The notes under the pieces are model-generated. The model saw only the letters and a program-made list of their open reading frames with translations. It was not told the origin of the DNA and made no database searches. A DNA stretch of 64,000 bases, from assembly GCF_008364795.1 (NCBI RefSeq), contig NZ_VTTM01000003.1, positions 62,001-126,000 of the forward strand, written 5' to 3'. This document shows positions 26,513-35,493 of this stretch, in pieces. The number at the start of each line of letters is the position of its first letter. Position 1 is the first letter of the stretch. This DNA is from Azospirillum oryzae. Its GTDB lineage: Bacteria; Pseudomonadota; Alphaproteobacteria; Azospirillales; Azospirillaceae. The position numbers and the translations under genes were made by a program.

Positions 26513-27511
26513 TCACTCCGCCGGCTGGCGCCCTTCGACATAGCCCTTGCGCAGCTGTTCCTGATACCAGCGGCGGTGGTGCTCCATCGCCCAGTTCTCG
26601 TCGACATCGCCGGAGCCCATGGCGTCGAAGGCGCCTTCCATACCGATGGTGCCGATGTAGATGTGACCGATCACCGCGGCGATCAGCGCCGCCGCCAGCA
26701 GCCCGTGGATGACATGGATGGTCTGCATCCCGCCGATCCCGGTGAAGGCGAAGGGCACCATCAGCAGATAGCCGGTGGCCGCCATCACGACGCCGCCCAG
26801 CACGATGCTCCAGAACACCAACTTCTGGCCGGCATTGAAGCGCCCGGCTTCCGGATGATGGCCAGCCTTGGAGAAGAGCCCGCCCGCCGACTTGATCCAA
26901 ATCCAGTCGGCCTTCTCCGGAATATTGTCACGCAGCCACAGCGCGACGATCATCAGCAGCCCGACGACGAAGGGCACGCTGACGAAGTTGTGGATAGACT
27001 TGGAATATTCCGCCAGCGGCGTGAAGGCCTGATGGCCGATCAGCGGGATCAGCAGCGACCGGCCGAAGGTCAGGATCACGCCGGTCAGCGCCATGGTCAG
27101 GAAGCTGACCGCCGTCGTCCAATGGGCGAAGCGGTCCAGCCCGTTGAAGCGCAGCACCAGCCGCCCCGCCTTGCCGCCATGGATGCGGATCGTGCCGCGA
27201 TAGAGGAAGAAGATCGCCAGCACCACCGTCATGCCGATGGCCAGCCCGCCGATGGCCAGCCGCAGCGTGTGGGTGCGCCACTCCCGCCATTCCCGCCCTT
27301 CCGGCTGGACCAGCACCGCCAGCTTCTCGTCCGGGATGCTGACGCGGCCGACGACCTTGTCGTCCTGCGGGACGTAGAGCGGCACCTGCTCCTTCGTGGT
27401 CGGCGAGTTGGGGCCGGGCACCTGAGTAAGCTGCGCTTGTGCGAAAGTCGGAGCGGCCAGACCAGCAACGGCCATCAGGGCGATCAGCAGCAGGGCGTGC
27501 AGGGGGCGCAT
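26513..27511 (-). CDS. fdhC: Formate dehydrogenase gamma subunit (cytochrome b)
   Basis: The 332-residue membrane subunit carries electrons from the beta subunit to quinone. It has a signal peptide (MRPLHALLLIALMAVAGLAAP), a periplasmic segment with PQDDKVVGRVSIPDEKLAVLVQ, one early transmembrane helix, then a four-helix cytochrome b domain starting at FNGLDRFAHWTTAVSFLTMALTG with heme-ligand His residues and HVIHGLLAAALIAAVIGHIYIG. ATG 27511 gives the signal peptide. It is the last gene of the operon and is separated from fdhB by a repeat element. Confidence 0.9.
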   Translation of the reverse strand: MRPLHALLLIALMAVAGLAAPTFAQAQLTQVPGPNSPTTKEQVPLYVPQDDKVVGRVSIPDEKLAVLVQPEGREWREWRTHTLRLAIGGLAIGMTVVLAIFFLYRGTIRIHGGKAGRLVLRFNGLDRFAHWTTAVSFLTMALTGVILTFGRSLLIPLIGHQAFTPLAEYSKSIHNFVSVPFVVGLLMIVALWLRDNIPEKADWIWIKSAGGLFSKAGHHPEAGRFNAGQKLVFWSIVLGGVVMAATGYLLMVPFAFTGIGGMQTIHVIHGLLAAALIAAVIGHIYIGTIGMEGAFDAMGSGDVDENWAMEHHRRWYQEQLRKGYVEGRQPAE

Positions 27512-27553
27512 GGTGGTCTCCCAGAATGGTCCTTCATATGAGGGAGGCGCCGA

Positions 27554-27676
27554 TTGCCCCCTCCCTAACCCTCCCCCTCTTCGAGGGAGAGGGGACTGCC
27601 GCCGCTCCGTTGCCAAACTTCACCAAGCGTCCTGCCCCCTCTCCCGCGGAGCGGGGGAGGGATGGGGAGGGGGCAA
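27554..27676. repeat. Inverted-arm repeat element inside the formate dehydrogenase operon
   Basis: This 123-bp element has 12-bp inverted outer arms (TTGCCCCCTCCC at 27554-27565; complement near 27665-27676), with inner pyrimidine/purine-rich hairpins around CCCTCTTCGAGGG and CTCTCCCGCGGAGCGGGGGAG. It fills the gap between fdhB and fdhC. It belongs to the same broad class of C/T-rich structured repeats as others in this window, but its sequence differs from the 150-bp and 85-nt families. Confidence 0.7.
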
Positions 27677-27691
27677 CCGCCGCGGCACTCC

Positions 27692-28327
27692 TCACGCCCC
27701 TCCCGTCCCCGGCCCACCGGGCGCGAAGGGGGAGCCCCGCTCATTCCGCCCATAGGCGGTGGACCAGCCCGGCGCACCGGAGCCGTAGCCGCGCCGCACC
27801 GACCGTTCCTGATAGATGTCGGCCAGGATGGCGCCGTCGCCGGCCATCAGCGCGCGGGTGGAGCACATCTCCGCGCAGAGCGGCAGCTTGCCCTCGGCCA
27901 GCCGGTTGGCACCGTATTTCTGGTACTCCTCGACGCTGCCGTCCGGTTCGGGACCGCCGGCGCAAAAGGTGCACTTGTCCATCTTGCCGCGGCTGCCGAA
28001 ATCGGTGGTGCGCGGGTATTGCGGCGCGCCGAACGGGCAGGCGTAGAAGCAATAGCCGCAGCCGATGCACAGATCCTTGCTGTGCAGCACCACCCCGTCG
28101 GCGGTCTGCAGGAAGCAGTCGACCGGGCACACCGCGGCGCAGGGCGGGTCGTTGCAATGCATGCAGGCCATGGAGATCGACCGCTCGCCCGGCTTGCCGT
28201 CGTTCAGCGTGACCAGCCGGCGGCGGTTGATGCCCCAGGGCACCTCATGCTCGTTCTTGCAGGCGGTGACGCAGGCGTTGCATTCGATGCAGCGTTCCGA
28301 ATCGCACAGGAACTTCATCCGGGCCAT
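27692..28327 (-). CDS. fdhB: Formate dehydrogenase beta subunit (four 4Fe-4S clusters)
   Basis: The 211-residue ferredoxin-like subunit has four cysteine clusters: C13/C16/C19/C23 (CIECNACVTAC), CMHCNDPPCAAVCP, CIGCGYCFYACP, and CTFC paired with CAEMC. This wires the molybdopterin subunit to the cytochrome b subunit. It is shorter than E. coli FdnH/FdoH and lacks their C-terminal membrane helix, like FDH3-type beta subunits. It lies 20 bp after fdhA. The Gly/Pro-rich tail overlaps no other gene. Confidence 0.93.
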   Translation of the reverse strand: MARMKFLCDSERCIECNACVTACKNEHEVPWGINRRRLVTLNDGKPGERSISMACMHCNDPPCAAVCPVDCFLQTADGVVLHSKDLCIGCGYCFYACPFGAPQYPRTTDFGSRGKMDKCTFCAGGPEPDGSVEEYQKYGANRLAEGKLPLCAEMCSTRALMAGDGAILADIYQERSVRRGYGSGAPGWSTAYGRNERGSPFAPGGPGTGGA

Positions 28328-28347
28328 GTCTCATCAGCTCCTGCACG

Positions 28348-31260
28348 TCATGCCGGTTCGACCCGGCAGAGGGTGACCTTGGTTTCCTGCATGAAGGTGA
28401 CGGGGTCGTAGCCGTAGGTCGTCACCCCGTTGGCCGGCTCGCCCAGCACGATGGGGTCGGTGTCGGGCGGGTAGTTGCCGCGCAAGGACTCGCCCTGCCA
28501 GAAGCCGGAGAAGTGGAAGGGCATGAACACCGTGCCGCCGCCGACGCGGTCGGTCACCAGCGCCCGCACCTTGGCCTTGCTGCCGTCCTCCGGCCCATAG
28601 ACCCAGACCCAGGCGCCGTCCCGGATGCCCAGCTTTTCGGCGTCCCTGGTGTTGATTTCCGCGAACATCGACTGCTGCAGTTCGGCCAGCCAGGGGTTGG
28701 ACCGGGTTTCCTCGCCGCCGCCCTCATACTCGACCAGCCGGCCGGAGGTCAGGATCATCGGGAAGCGCTGGCGCAGGTCGCTGTCCGCCACCTTGAACTG
28801 AAGCGAGCGGGCAAGCTGGACCAGACGGAAGTCGCGCCGGTCCTCGATGGCCGGGAAGTCCTTCACCAGATCGGGGCGCGGGGAATAGATCGGCTCGCGA
28901 TGGATCGGTACCGGGTCGGGCAGGTTCCAGGCGACGGCGCGCGCCTTGGCGTTGCCGTGCGGCACGCAGCCATGCTTCAGCGCCACGCGGATGATGCCCA
29001 TCGACAGGTCGGTCTGCCAGCTGACATTGTCCACCTCTGCCCCGCCGCCGCCGATGGCCTGGATGACGCGCATCTCGTCGGGCGTCAGATCCTTGTCCCA
29101 GCCCAGCTTCCTCAGCACGGCCATGGTGAATTCGGGATAGCCGTCCTCGATCTCCGACCCCTTCGAATAGGAGCCGTCGGCCAGCAGCGAGACGCCGTTG
29201 CGCTCCACGCCGAAGCGGGCACGGAAGACGCCGCCGCCGTCCATCACATGCTTGGAGGTATCATAGAGCACCGCCGATCCGGGATGCCTGATCTCCGGAT
29301 GGCCCCAGCTGGGCCAGGGCAGGCCGTAATAGTCGCCGGCGCAGGGGCCGGAGGAGGCCCGCATGGTGATCTTGTCGAAATCGGCCTGATGCTTCATGTG
29401 CATCTTCAGCCGTTCCGGCGACTGGCCGGTGGCGCCGATCGACAGACAGCTGCGGTTCATCTCGCGCAGGATGTCCTCCGGAACCGGCCGGGTGTCCTCC
29501 ACCGTGATGTGCTTGAACATCTCGTTGGCGAAGCCCAGCTTGCGCGCCAGCAGGTAGATGATGGTGTAGTCGTCCTTCGATTCGAAGATCGGCTCCACCA
29601 CCTTCTCCCCCCACTGCATCGAGCGGTTGGAGCAGGTGCGCGACCCGTCGGTCTCGAACTGGCTGCAGGCCGGCAGGATGTAGGTGCCGTTGCGCCGTTC
29701 CTTGATCGCGGCGAAGGTGGTCGGGTGCGGGTCGGCGATGACCAGCAGGCTCAGCTTCTCCAGCCCCTTCACCATGTCCGGCATGCGGGTGACGGTGTTG
29801 CCGCCATGGCCGAAGCACATCATGGCGCGCAGCGGGCTGGGCTGGTCGATGTCGCCCGGCTTGGCCAGCACCGCGTCGAACCAGCGCGTTGTCGGGATGC
29901 CCTTGGCCTCCATCAGCTCCTTGGAGGCGAACCGGCCCTTGAGATAGTCGTATTCGACGTCCCAGGCGCGGGAGAAATGCTTCCACGCCCCTTCCGCCAG
30001 CCCGTAATAGGAGGGCAGCGTGCTGACGTCGAGGCCGAAGTCGGTGGCGCCCTGCACGTTGCAGTGGCCGCGATAGATGTTGGCGCCGCCGCCGGCCACG
30101 CCGATGTTGCCCAGCGCCAATTGCAGGATCGACAGCGCGCGGACGTTGGCGGTGCCCACCGTGTGCTGGGTGACGCCCATGCACCAGATCACGGTGCTGG
30201 GCTTGTTCTTCGCTATCACCTCCGCCACCCGGCGGACCTGGGCGCCGGGAACGCCTGTCACCCGCTCGACCTCCTCGGGCGTCCACTTCTTCACCTCGGC
30301 GCGGATCTCGTCCATGCCGTAGACGCGCTGGCGGATATACTCCTTGTCCTCCCAGCCGTTTTCGAAGATGTGCCACAGCAGGCCCCAGGCGATGGGGATG
30401 TCGGTGCCGGGACGGATGCGGACATATTCGGTGGCGTGGGCGGCGGTGCGGGTGAAGCGCGGATCGATGACGATGAAGGGCGCGCGGTTGTGCTCCTTGC
30501 CGCGCAGCATGTGCTGCATCGACACCGGGTGCGCCTCCGCCGGGTTGCCGCCGACGATCAGCAGCGCCTTGGAGTTCTGGATGTCGTTGTAGCTGTTGGT
30601 CATGGCGCCGTAGCCCCACGTGTTCGCCACGCCGGCGACCGTGGTGGAATGGCAGATGCGCGCCTGATGATCGACGTTGTTGGTGCCCCAGAAGGCCGCC
30701 AGCTTGCGGTAGAGATAGGCCCCCTCGTTGGAGAATTTCGCCGAGCCCAGCCAGAACACCGCGTCGGGACCGGACGCCTGCCGGATCTCCAGCAGCTTGT
30801 TGCCGATCTCCTCGATCGCCTGGTCCCAGGTGATGCGCTGCCAGACGCCGTCCACCAGCTTCAGCGGGTATTTGACCCGGCGGGTGCCCTTGGTCAGCTC
30901 GCGGACCGAGGCGCCCTTGGCGCAGTGGGTGCCCTGGTTGATCGGGCTTTCCCAGCCCGGCTCCTGCCCGACCCAGACGCCGTTCTGCACCTCGGCGATC
31001 ACCGTGCAGCCGACCGAGCAGTGGGTGCAGACATTCTTGCGCGTCACCACCTCGACATTCGGCAGGATGGGACCGGCCTCCGCCTTGCGGATCATCGCGC
31101 CCGGCAGCGCGCCGACCGCGGCGATGCCGCCCGCGGCAAGGCCGGAGCGGCGCAGGAAGCCACGGCGGCTGACACCCGATTCCAGGGTGTCGGCCAGCGC
31201 GGCGACCAGACCGGAGCGCTTGTTGCCTGCCGTTTTCGCCGAGCTGCGTTTGACCAGCAT
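28348..31260 (-). CDS. fdhA: Formate dehydrogenase catalytic (molybdopterin) subunit, Cys-type, Tat-exported
   Basis: The 970-residue enzyme oxidises formate to CO2 in the periplasm. It has a twin-arginine signal (SRRGFLRRSG at 31-40), the 4Fe-4S motif with C78, C81, C85 and C113, and the catalytic metal ligand in ARICHSTTVAG (C203) where E. coli enzymes have selenocysteine. The molybdopterin oxidoreductase and C-terminal dinucleotide-binding domains are intact to VTLCRVEPA. The small Tat-signal protein and a TorD-like chaperone precede it, and the beta and gamma genes follow. Molybdenum versus tungsten cannot be told. Confidence 0.95.
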   Translation of the reverse strand: MLVKRSSAKTAGNKRSGLVAALADTLESGVSRRGFLRRSGLAAGGIAAVGALPGAMIRKAEAGPILPNVEVVTRKNVCTHCSVGCTVIAEVQNGVWVGQEPGWESPINQGTHCAKGASVRELTKGTRRVKYPLKLVDGVWQRITWDQAIEEIGNKLLEIRQASGPDAVFWLGSAKFSNEGAYLYRKLAAFWGTNNVDHQARICHSTTVAGVANTWGYGAMTNSYNDIQNSKALLIVGGNPAEAHPVSMQHMLRGKEHNRAPFIVIDPRFTRTAAHATEYVRIRPGTDIPIAWGLLWHIFENGWEDKEYIRQRVYGMDEIRAEVKKWTPEEVERVTGVPGAQVRRVAEVIAKNKPSTVIWCMGVTQHTVGTANVRALSILQLALGNIGVAGGGANIYRGHCNVQGATDFGLDVSTLPSYYGLAEGAWKHFSRAWDVEYDYLKGRFASKELMEAKGIPTTRWFDAVLAKPGDIDQPSPLRAMMCFGHGGNTVTRMPDMVKGLEKLSLLVIADPHPTTFAAIKERRNGTYILPACSQFETDGSRTCSNRSMQWGEKVVEPIFESKDDYTIIYLLARKLGFANEMFKHITVEDTRPVPEDILREMNRSCLSIGATGQSPERLKMHMKHQADFDKITMRASSGPCAGDYYGLPWPSWGHPEIRHPGSAVLYDTSKHVMDGGGVFRARFGVERNGVSLLADGSYSKGSEIEDGYPEFTMAVLRKLGWDKDLTPDEMRVIQAIGGGGAEVDNVSWQTDLSMGIIRVALKHGCVPHGNAKARAVAWNLPDPVPIHREPIYSPRPDLVKDFPAIEDRRDFRLVQLARSLQFKVADSDLRQRFPMILTSGRLVEYEGGGEETRSNPWLAELQQSMFAEINTRDAEKLGIRDGAWVWVYGPEDGSKAKVRALVTDRVGGGTVFMPFHFSGFWQGESLRGNYPPDTDPIVLGEPANGVTTYGYDPVTFMQETKVTLCRVEPA

Positions 31261-31279
31261 GGACTCCCTCCGGATCGCC

Positions 31280-31504
31280 CTACAGGCGGTTCAGCGCGTA
31301 GAAGCGCTTGACGTGTTCGGTTTCGCGATAGCGGGTCTTCAGTTGCTCTTGCGGCGATTCCATCGCCTGCGCCACGTCGCCGGCCGGCAGCACGGCGGCC
31401 GCGGCGGCGCCGGCCGCACCCAGGCCCAGCGTCTTCAGGATGTCGCGGCGCTGCAGCGGATTGCCGGGCGGGGGATTGCGCGGGGGTTCTGGCGGCGTCT
31501 TCAT
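31280..31504 (-). CDS. Small Tat-signal protein of formate dehydrogenase operons (74 aa)
   Basis: The 74-residue protein starts at ATG 31504, overlapping the chaperone stop by ATGA. It contains LQRRDILKTLGLGAAGAAAAAVLP, a twin-arginine-like signal, followed by a short mature part ending in TRYRETEHVKRFYALNRL. Small proteins with this arrangement are regularly placed just before the alpha subunit of FDH operons. It may be a tiny partner subunit or an assembly factor. The function is unknown. Confidence 0.8.
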   Translation of the reverse strand: MKTPPEPPRNPPPGNPLQRRDILKTLGLGAAGAAAAAVLPAGDVAQAMESPQEQLKTRYRETEHVKRFYALNRL

Positions 31505-32109
31505 GCGTCGGCCTCCTCCAACTGGTCGGTCTGTCGGTTGAGTGCTTCCCGTTCGATCTCCAGGAACAGGCGGCCGATGGTGCCGACCGGGCGGTAGAGG
31601 CCGGCCGTCTCCGCCCCTTCCAGATCCTGGAAGAAGCGCCCGGCCCAGGGCATCAGATGGCTGTCCAGCATGTGGCGCTGCACCGCCGGGTCGGCCCCCT
31701 CGCGGATCAGCACGGCCATCACGTCGCACAGGGCGGCGATGTGGTCTTCCGGCTCCGACACGCCGGGCGCGCGCTCCAGCCCCAGCGCCTGAAGGTCGGC
31801 GCGCAGGGCCGACAGCGGCCGGTCGGTCAGGAAGCCCGTGCGGTAGTAGGAGGCGTAGGGGACCAGCTCGCCCTGGACGACGCCGATGAACAGCGCGTTG
31901 AACTCGCGCTCCACCGCTTGGGGGTCGGTGCCCCGCGCCCGCGCGGCCAGATCGTCGAAGGCGCGGCCGATCGGCGTCGCATCGCCGGAAAGGCCGCCCA
32001 GCAGCGCCAGCAGGTCGGCGCCCGGCGGGGCCGCCAGCGTCAGCGCCAGCAGCCGGTAGACGTCGGCGCGCAAGCCATCCGCGCCGCTTTCCGGATCATG
32101 AACCGTCAT
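31501..32109 (-). CDS. TorD-family chaperone for the molybdoenzyme
   Basis: The 202-residue cytoplasmic helical protein matches the TorD/DmsD family. It begins LRADVYRLLALTLAAPP and carries EREFNALFIGVVQGELVPYASYYRTGFL and ISEPEDHIAAL-type segments (GVSEPEDHIAALCDVMAVL) that bind the Tat signal of the apoenzyme. ATG 32109 follows GGGAG. It is the first gene of the formate dehydrogenase operon, a usual place for a chaperone that holds FdhA until cofactor insertion is complete. Confidence 0.88.
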   Translation of the reverse strand: MTVHDPESGADGLRADVYRLLALTLAAPPGADLLALLGGLSGDATPIGRAFDDLAARARGTDPQAVEREFNALFIGVVQGELVPYASYYRTGFLTDRPLSALRADLQALGLERAPGVSEPEDHIAALCDVMAVLIREGADPAVQRHMLDSHLMPWAGRFFQDLEGAETAGLYRPVGTIGRLFLEIEREALNRQTDQLEEADA

Positions 32110-32230
32110 CACACTCCCACAAGCCGCTCCGGAACCCTCGACGAAGGCCATGGCTGGGCTGAATAGGGACAACGCCGGGCAGGACCAAAGGTTGCCTTGC
32201 CCGGTCGGAGCTACCCGGCCGAGGTCATCC

Positions 32231-32250
32231 CTTATTCCCACCTTATTCCC
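32231..32250. promoter_or_regulatory. Tandem direct repeat upstream of the formate dehydrogenase operon
   Basis: CTTATTCCC occurs twice with an 11-bp period (32231-32239 and 32242-32250), about 120-140 bp upstream of the chaperone start. One helical turn between copies puts both on the same DNA face, which fits half-sites for a regulator. It could also be chance. Confidence 0.35.
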
Positions 32251-32260
32251 GGCTGAGGGA

Positions 32261-32449
32261 TCATTCCTTGCGGTCGGTCTGCGGACGGCCGGAGAAGTTG
32301 CGGTGCTCGACCGACGCCTCCCCTCCCACCCGCGCGCCCACTGAGGCGAAAGTCTCGTCGGCGCTGCGGGCGAACAAGGTCGGCAGGACCGCCCAGGCGC
32401 CACCCGCCAGGACGACGATGGCGATGAGCGCGGCAAGAAAGGCTTTCAT
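32261..32449 (-). CDS. Small single-pass membrane or secreted protein (62 aa)
   Basis: ATG 32449 is preceded by CGGAGA at about 8 nt. The product starts with a hydrophobic helix (MKAFLAALIAIVVLAGGAWAV), then has a short polar tail rich in charged residues. I recognise no family. It lies upstream of the formate dehydrogenase operon on the same strand and divergent from nadA. It may be an independent small envelope protein. Confidence 0.65.
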   Translation of the reverse strand: MKAFLAALIAIVVLAGGAWAVLPTLFARSADETFASVGARVGGEASVEHRNFSGRPQTDRKE

Positions 32450-32563
32450 CGGCAAATCTCCGGACAGCGCTGACCGGAACGAAGCCGCGCTGCCGGCTCC
32501 GCCCACGCCACGGACAACACCGCCGGAGCCCGATTGTTTCCGTCCGATCTTTTCCGCTTGATA

Positions 32564-32603
32564 TGCTCTGATCGAGCACATATTGTTTTGCTCAGAACGA
32601 GCA
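32564..32603. promoter_or_regulatory. Paired operators before nadA (TGCTC-N5-GAGCA twice)
   Basis: Two perfect inverted repeats, TGCTC-N5-GAGCA at 32564-32578 and at 32589-32603, are spaced 25 bp centre to centre and end 13 bp before the nadA ATG. Their position over the promoter fits repression. Alphaproteobacterial NAD genes are known to be controlled by NadQ, and a TGCTC/GAGCA-type site would suit it, but the motif match is from memory and no nadQ gene is in the window. Confidence 0.65.
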
Positions 32604-32616
32604 TAGAGCGGAGCAC

Positions 32617-33630
32617 ATGATGCCCGAGGTCGCCGAACTCGCCTACACCCCTGCCGTCGCTGCGGCGACCGCGCCGATCTATGAGCGGATGAAACGCGTC
32701 GTGCCGGCCATCGAATGGCCCTTCCACGCGCCGCTGGTCCATGCCATCAACGAGCTGAAGCGCGAGCGCAACGCCGTCATCCTGGCGCACAACTACCAGA
32801 CGCCGGAGATCTTCCACGGCGTGGCCGACATCGTCGGCGACAGCCTGGCGCTGGCCGCCAAGGCGACGCAGACCGACGCCGACGTCATCGTGCTGGCCGG
32901 CGTGCATTTCATGGCGGAGACGGCGAAGCTGCTGAACCCGGCCAAGACGGTGCTGATCCCCAGCCGCAACGCCGGCTGTTCGCTGGCCGACAGCATCACC
33001 GCCGCCGACGTCCGGCTCCTGCGCGAGGCGCATCCCGGCGTGCCGGTGGTCGCCTATGTCAACACCTCGGCCGAGGTGAAGGCGGAGGTCGACATCTGCT
33101 GCACCTCCGGCAATGCGGTGGAGGTGGTGGAATCGCTGGGTGTCGACCGGGTGATCTTCCTGCCCGACGAATATCTGGCGAAATACGTCGCCACCCAGAC
33201 CAAGGTCGAGATCATCGCCTGGAAGGGCCATTGCGAGGTGCACGAGCGCTTCACCGGCGCCGAGATCGAGGAGTTCCGCCGCCGTTTCGACCGGCTGACC
33301 GTGATCGCCCACCCCGAATGCCCGCCCGACGTGCTGGGGGCGGCCGATTTCGTCGGCTCCACCGCCCGCATGATCGACTTCGTCGGCAACGAGAAGCCGC
33401 CGCGGGTGCTGATGGTCACCGAATGCTCGATGAGCGACAACGTCGCCGCCGCCTCTCCCGAGACGGAGTTCGTGCGGCCCTGCAACCTCTGCCCGCACAT
33501 GAAGACGGTGACCCTGTCGAGCATCCTGGAGTCGTTGCAGACCCTGGAACCGCGCGTCGAGATCCCCGACGCGCTCGCCGCCCGCGCCCGCCGCTCGGTG
33601 GAACGCATGCTCGCGGTGAAGCCGAAGTGA
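32617..33630 (+). CDS. nadA: Quinolinate synthase A
   Basis: The 337-residue enzyme condenses iminoaspartate with dihydroxyacetone phosphate to make quinolinate, the NAD precursor. It has [25 protein letters not shown] near residue 49, [21 protein letters not shown], and the three cysteines for the 4Fe-4S cluster in GCSLADS, CCTSGN and CNLCPHM. It starts with two ATG codons in a row, either of which may be used. It is first of nadA-nadB-nadC; the nadB gene is 201 bp downstream with a repeat element between. Confidence 0.96.
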   Translation: MMPEVAELAYTPAVAAATAPIYERMKRVVPAIEWPFHAPLVHAINELKRERNAVILAHNYQTPEIFHGVADIVGDSLALAAKATQTDADVIVLAGVHFMAETAKLLNPAKTVLIPSRNAGCSLADSITAADVRLLREAHPGVPVVAYVNTSAEVKAEVDICCTSGNAVEVVESLGVDRVIFLPDEYLAKYVATQTKVEIIAWKGHCEVHERFTGAEIEEFRRRFDRLTVIAHPECPPDVLGAADFVGSTARMIDFVGNEKPPRVLMVTECSMSDNVAAASPETEFVRPCNLCPHMKTVTLSSILESLQTLEPRVEIPDALAARARRSVERMLAVKPK

Positions 33631-33638
33631 ACCAATCC

Positions 33639-33723
33639 CCCTCCCCCGCCCAGCTCTCGCACAAAGCTCCGCTTTGTGCTGACGCGACAGGCGGACCATA
33701 GGTCCGCTGAGAGCGGGGGAGGG
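33639..33723. repeat. 85-nt multi-hairpin repeat, copy 1
   Basis: An 11-bp outer stem (33639-33649 with 33713-33723) encloses two perfect hairpins: GCACAAAGC-TCC-GCTTTGTGC and GCGGACC-ATA-GGTCCGC. The same element is present in reverse orientation at 63297-63381. Differences within the body fall in the two loops and in one unpaired linker position, plus one at the element's edge. It begins 8 bp after the nadA stop codon. Confidence 0.85.
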
Positions 33724-33788
33724 TCAGGGTGGGGGCAAGAGTCGCACCTCATGGATGTCTTCGGCTGCGCCGAACCCCCTCATCCTAA

Positions 33789-33811
33789 CCTTCTCCCCAG
33801 GGGGGAGAAGG
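33789..33811. repeat. CT-rich hairpin in the nadB leader
   Basis: CCTTCTCCCC and GGGGAGAAGG form a 10-bp stem around a 3-nt loop, ending 20 bp before the nadB ATG. It resembles the half-elements of other repeats in this window and may modulate expression between nadA and nadB, or may simply be a relic. Confidence 0.6.
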
Positions 33812-33831
33812 AACTTGTGAGGAGTTCTTTG

Positions 33832-35493
33832 ATGACCTCCAGCACGCCTTACGATGTCCGCGATGCCGAGGTGATCGTCGTCGGCTCCGGCCTTGCCGGG
33901 ATGACCGCCGCCCTGCAACTCGCCCCCCGCGCCGTCACGCTCATCACCAAGACCGCCGGCCTGCCCGGCGGCTCCAGCCTCTACGCCCAGGGCGGGATCG
34001 CCGCCGCCGTCGGTCCGGACGACCGGCCGGAGGACCATGCCGCCGATACCGTCGCCGCCGGGGCCGGGCTGGTCGACGCCGCGATGGCGGCCCTGCTGAC
34101 CCGCGACGGCGCCGCCCTGGTCCGCCGCCTGCTCGACGACGGCCTGCCCTTCGACCGCGCGCCCGACGGCGCGCCGCTGCTGGGCCGGGAAGCCGCCCAT
34201 GGCGCAGCGCGCATCGTCCATGCCGGGGGCGACGCCACCGGCCGCACCCTGGTCACCGCCCTGGCCGACCGCCTGCGCGCCACCCCGTCGGTGCGGGTGG
34301 AGACCGATGCCTTCGCCGTCGATCTCGTGCTGCGCAACGGCCGGGTCTGCGGCCTGCTGGCCTGCCATCCCGAAGGTTGGGTGCTGCACCGCGCACCCCG
34401 CGTGATCCTGGCGACCGGCGGCATCGGCGCCACCTTCGCCCGCACCACCAACCCGGCGGAGGCCACCGGCGACGGTCTCGCTATCGCCGCGCGGGCCGGG
34501 GCCCGGCTGGCCGACCTGGAGTTCGTGCAGTTCCACCCCACGGCGCTGGCCGTCGACGCCGACCCGGTGCCGCTGCTGACCGAGGCGTTGCGCGGAGCCG
34601 GCGCCATCCTGCTCGACCGCCAGGGCAACCGCTTCATGCCCGACGAGCATCCGCTGGCCGAACTGGCGCCGCGCGACGTGGTCGCCCGCGCCATCGGCCG
34701 CCGCGTCGCGGCGGGGGAGCCGGTGTTCCTCGACCTTCGCCCGGCGCTCGCCGCCAAGCCCGACGGCTTCCCCACCGTGCTGGCGCTTTGCGCCGAGCAT
34801 GGGCTGGATCCCTTCGCCGAGCCGATGCCGGTGGCCCCGGCCGCCCACTATCATATGGGCGGGGTGGTCACCGACGCCGACGGGCGCACCAGCCTGGAGG
34901 GGCTATGGGCCTGCGGCGAGGTCGCATGCACCGGCGTCCACGGCGCCAACCGGCTGGCGAGCAACTCGCTGCTGGAGGCGCTTGTCTTCGGCGCCCGCGT
35001 CGCCCGCGACGTGGCGGAGCGCCCCCTGGCGCCGCTGCCGCCCTTCGCCTTGCCCCGTCCGCCTGCGGTCGCCGCCGATGTCAGCCATATCCTGCTCGAT
35101 GCCATCGGGGCAGAGGCGCGCAGCGCGCTCTATGAGGGGGCCGGGCTGGTGCGCGACGGTCTGGGGCTGCTGGCCGCCCGGCGCAAGCTCGACCGGCTGG
35201 CGGCGGCCCTGGACATGCTCCGGTGCGAGGGGGATGACGCCCACGAAGATGCCAAAGCCCCGCCGGACATCGTCCGCCAGTGGGGCGAGGCGCGCAACCG
35301 GCTGCTGGTCGGCCGGCTGGTCGTCCATGCCGCACTGGCGCGGGAGGAAAGCCGCGGCGCCCATTGCCGCAGCGACCATCCCCTCCCCAATCCCATCCAT
35401 GGTGATGGGGCCACCACCCGCACCCTGACCCTCAGCGATCTGGCCGGCACCGCCGGTCCCCTGTCCGGAGACGCCGCATGCTGCATCCTCTGA
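33832..35493 (+). CDS. nadB: L-aspartate oxidase
   Basis: The 553-residue FAD enzyme oxidises L-aspartate to iminoaspartate for quinolinate synthesis. It shows the dinucleotide-binding [19 protein letters not shown] near residue 14, [17 protein letters not shown], the active-site HPTAL region and the C-terminal [29 protein letters not shown] 33832 follows AGGAG at 8 nt; the frame is open upstream through the repeat. The last 16 bp overlap nadC, so the two are coupled. Confidence 0.95.
   Translation: MTSSTPYDVRDAEVIVVGSGLAGMTAALQLAPRAVTLITKTAGLPGGSSLYAQGGIAAAVGPDDRPEDHAADTVAAGAGLVDAAMAALLTRDGAALVRRLLDDGLPFDRAPDGAPLLGREAAHGAARIVHAGGDATGRTLVTALADRLRATPSVRVETDAFAVDLVLRNGRVCGLLACHPEGWVLHRAPRVILATGGIGATFARTTNPAEATGDGLAIAARAGARLADLEFVQFHPTALAVDADPVPLLTEALRGAGAILLDRQGNRFMPDEHPLAELAPRDVVARAIGRRVAAGEPVFLDLRPALAAKPDGFPTVLALCAEHGLDPFAEPMPVAPAAHYHMGGVVTDADGRTSLEGLWACGEVACTGVHGANRLASNSLLEALVFGARVARDVAERPLAPLPPFALPRPPAVAADVSHILLDAIGAEARSALYEGAGLVRDGLGLLAARRKLDRLAAALDMLRCEGDDAHEDAKAPPDIVRQWGEARNRLLVGRLVVHAALAREESRGAHCRSDHPLPNPIHGDGATTRTLTLSDLAGTAGPLSGDAACCIL

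Noticed and set aside
28348..31260. Possible selenocysteine formate dehydrogenase
   Set aside because: The active-site codon in ARICHS is a cysteine codon and the frame has no internal TGA.
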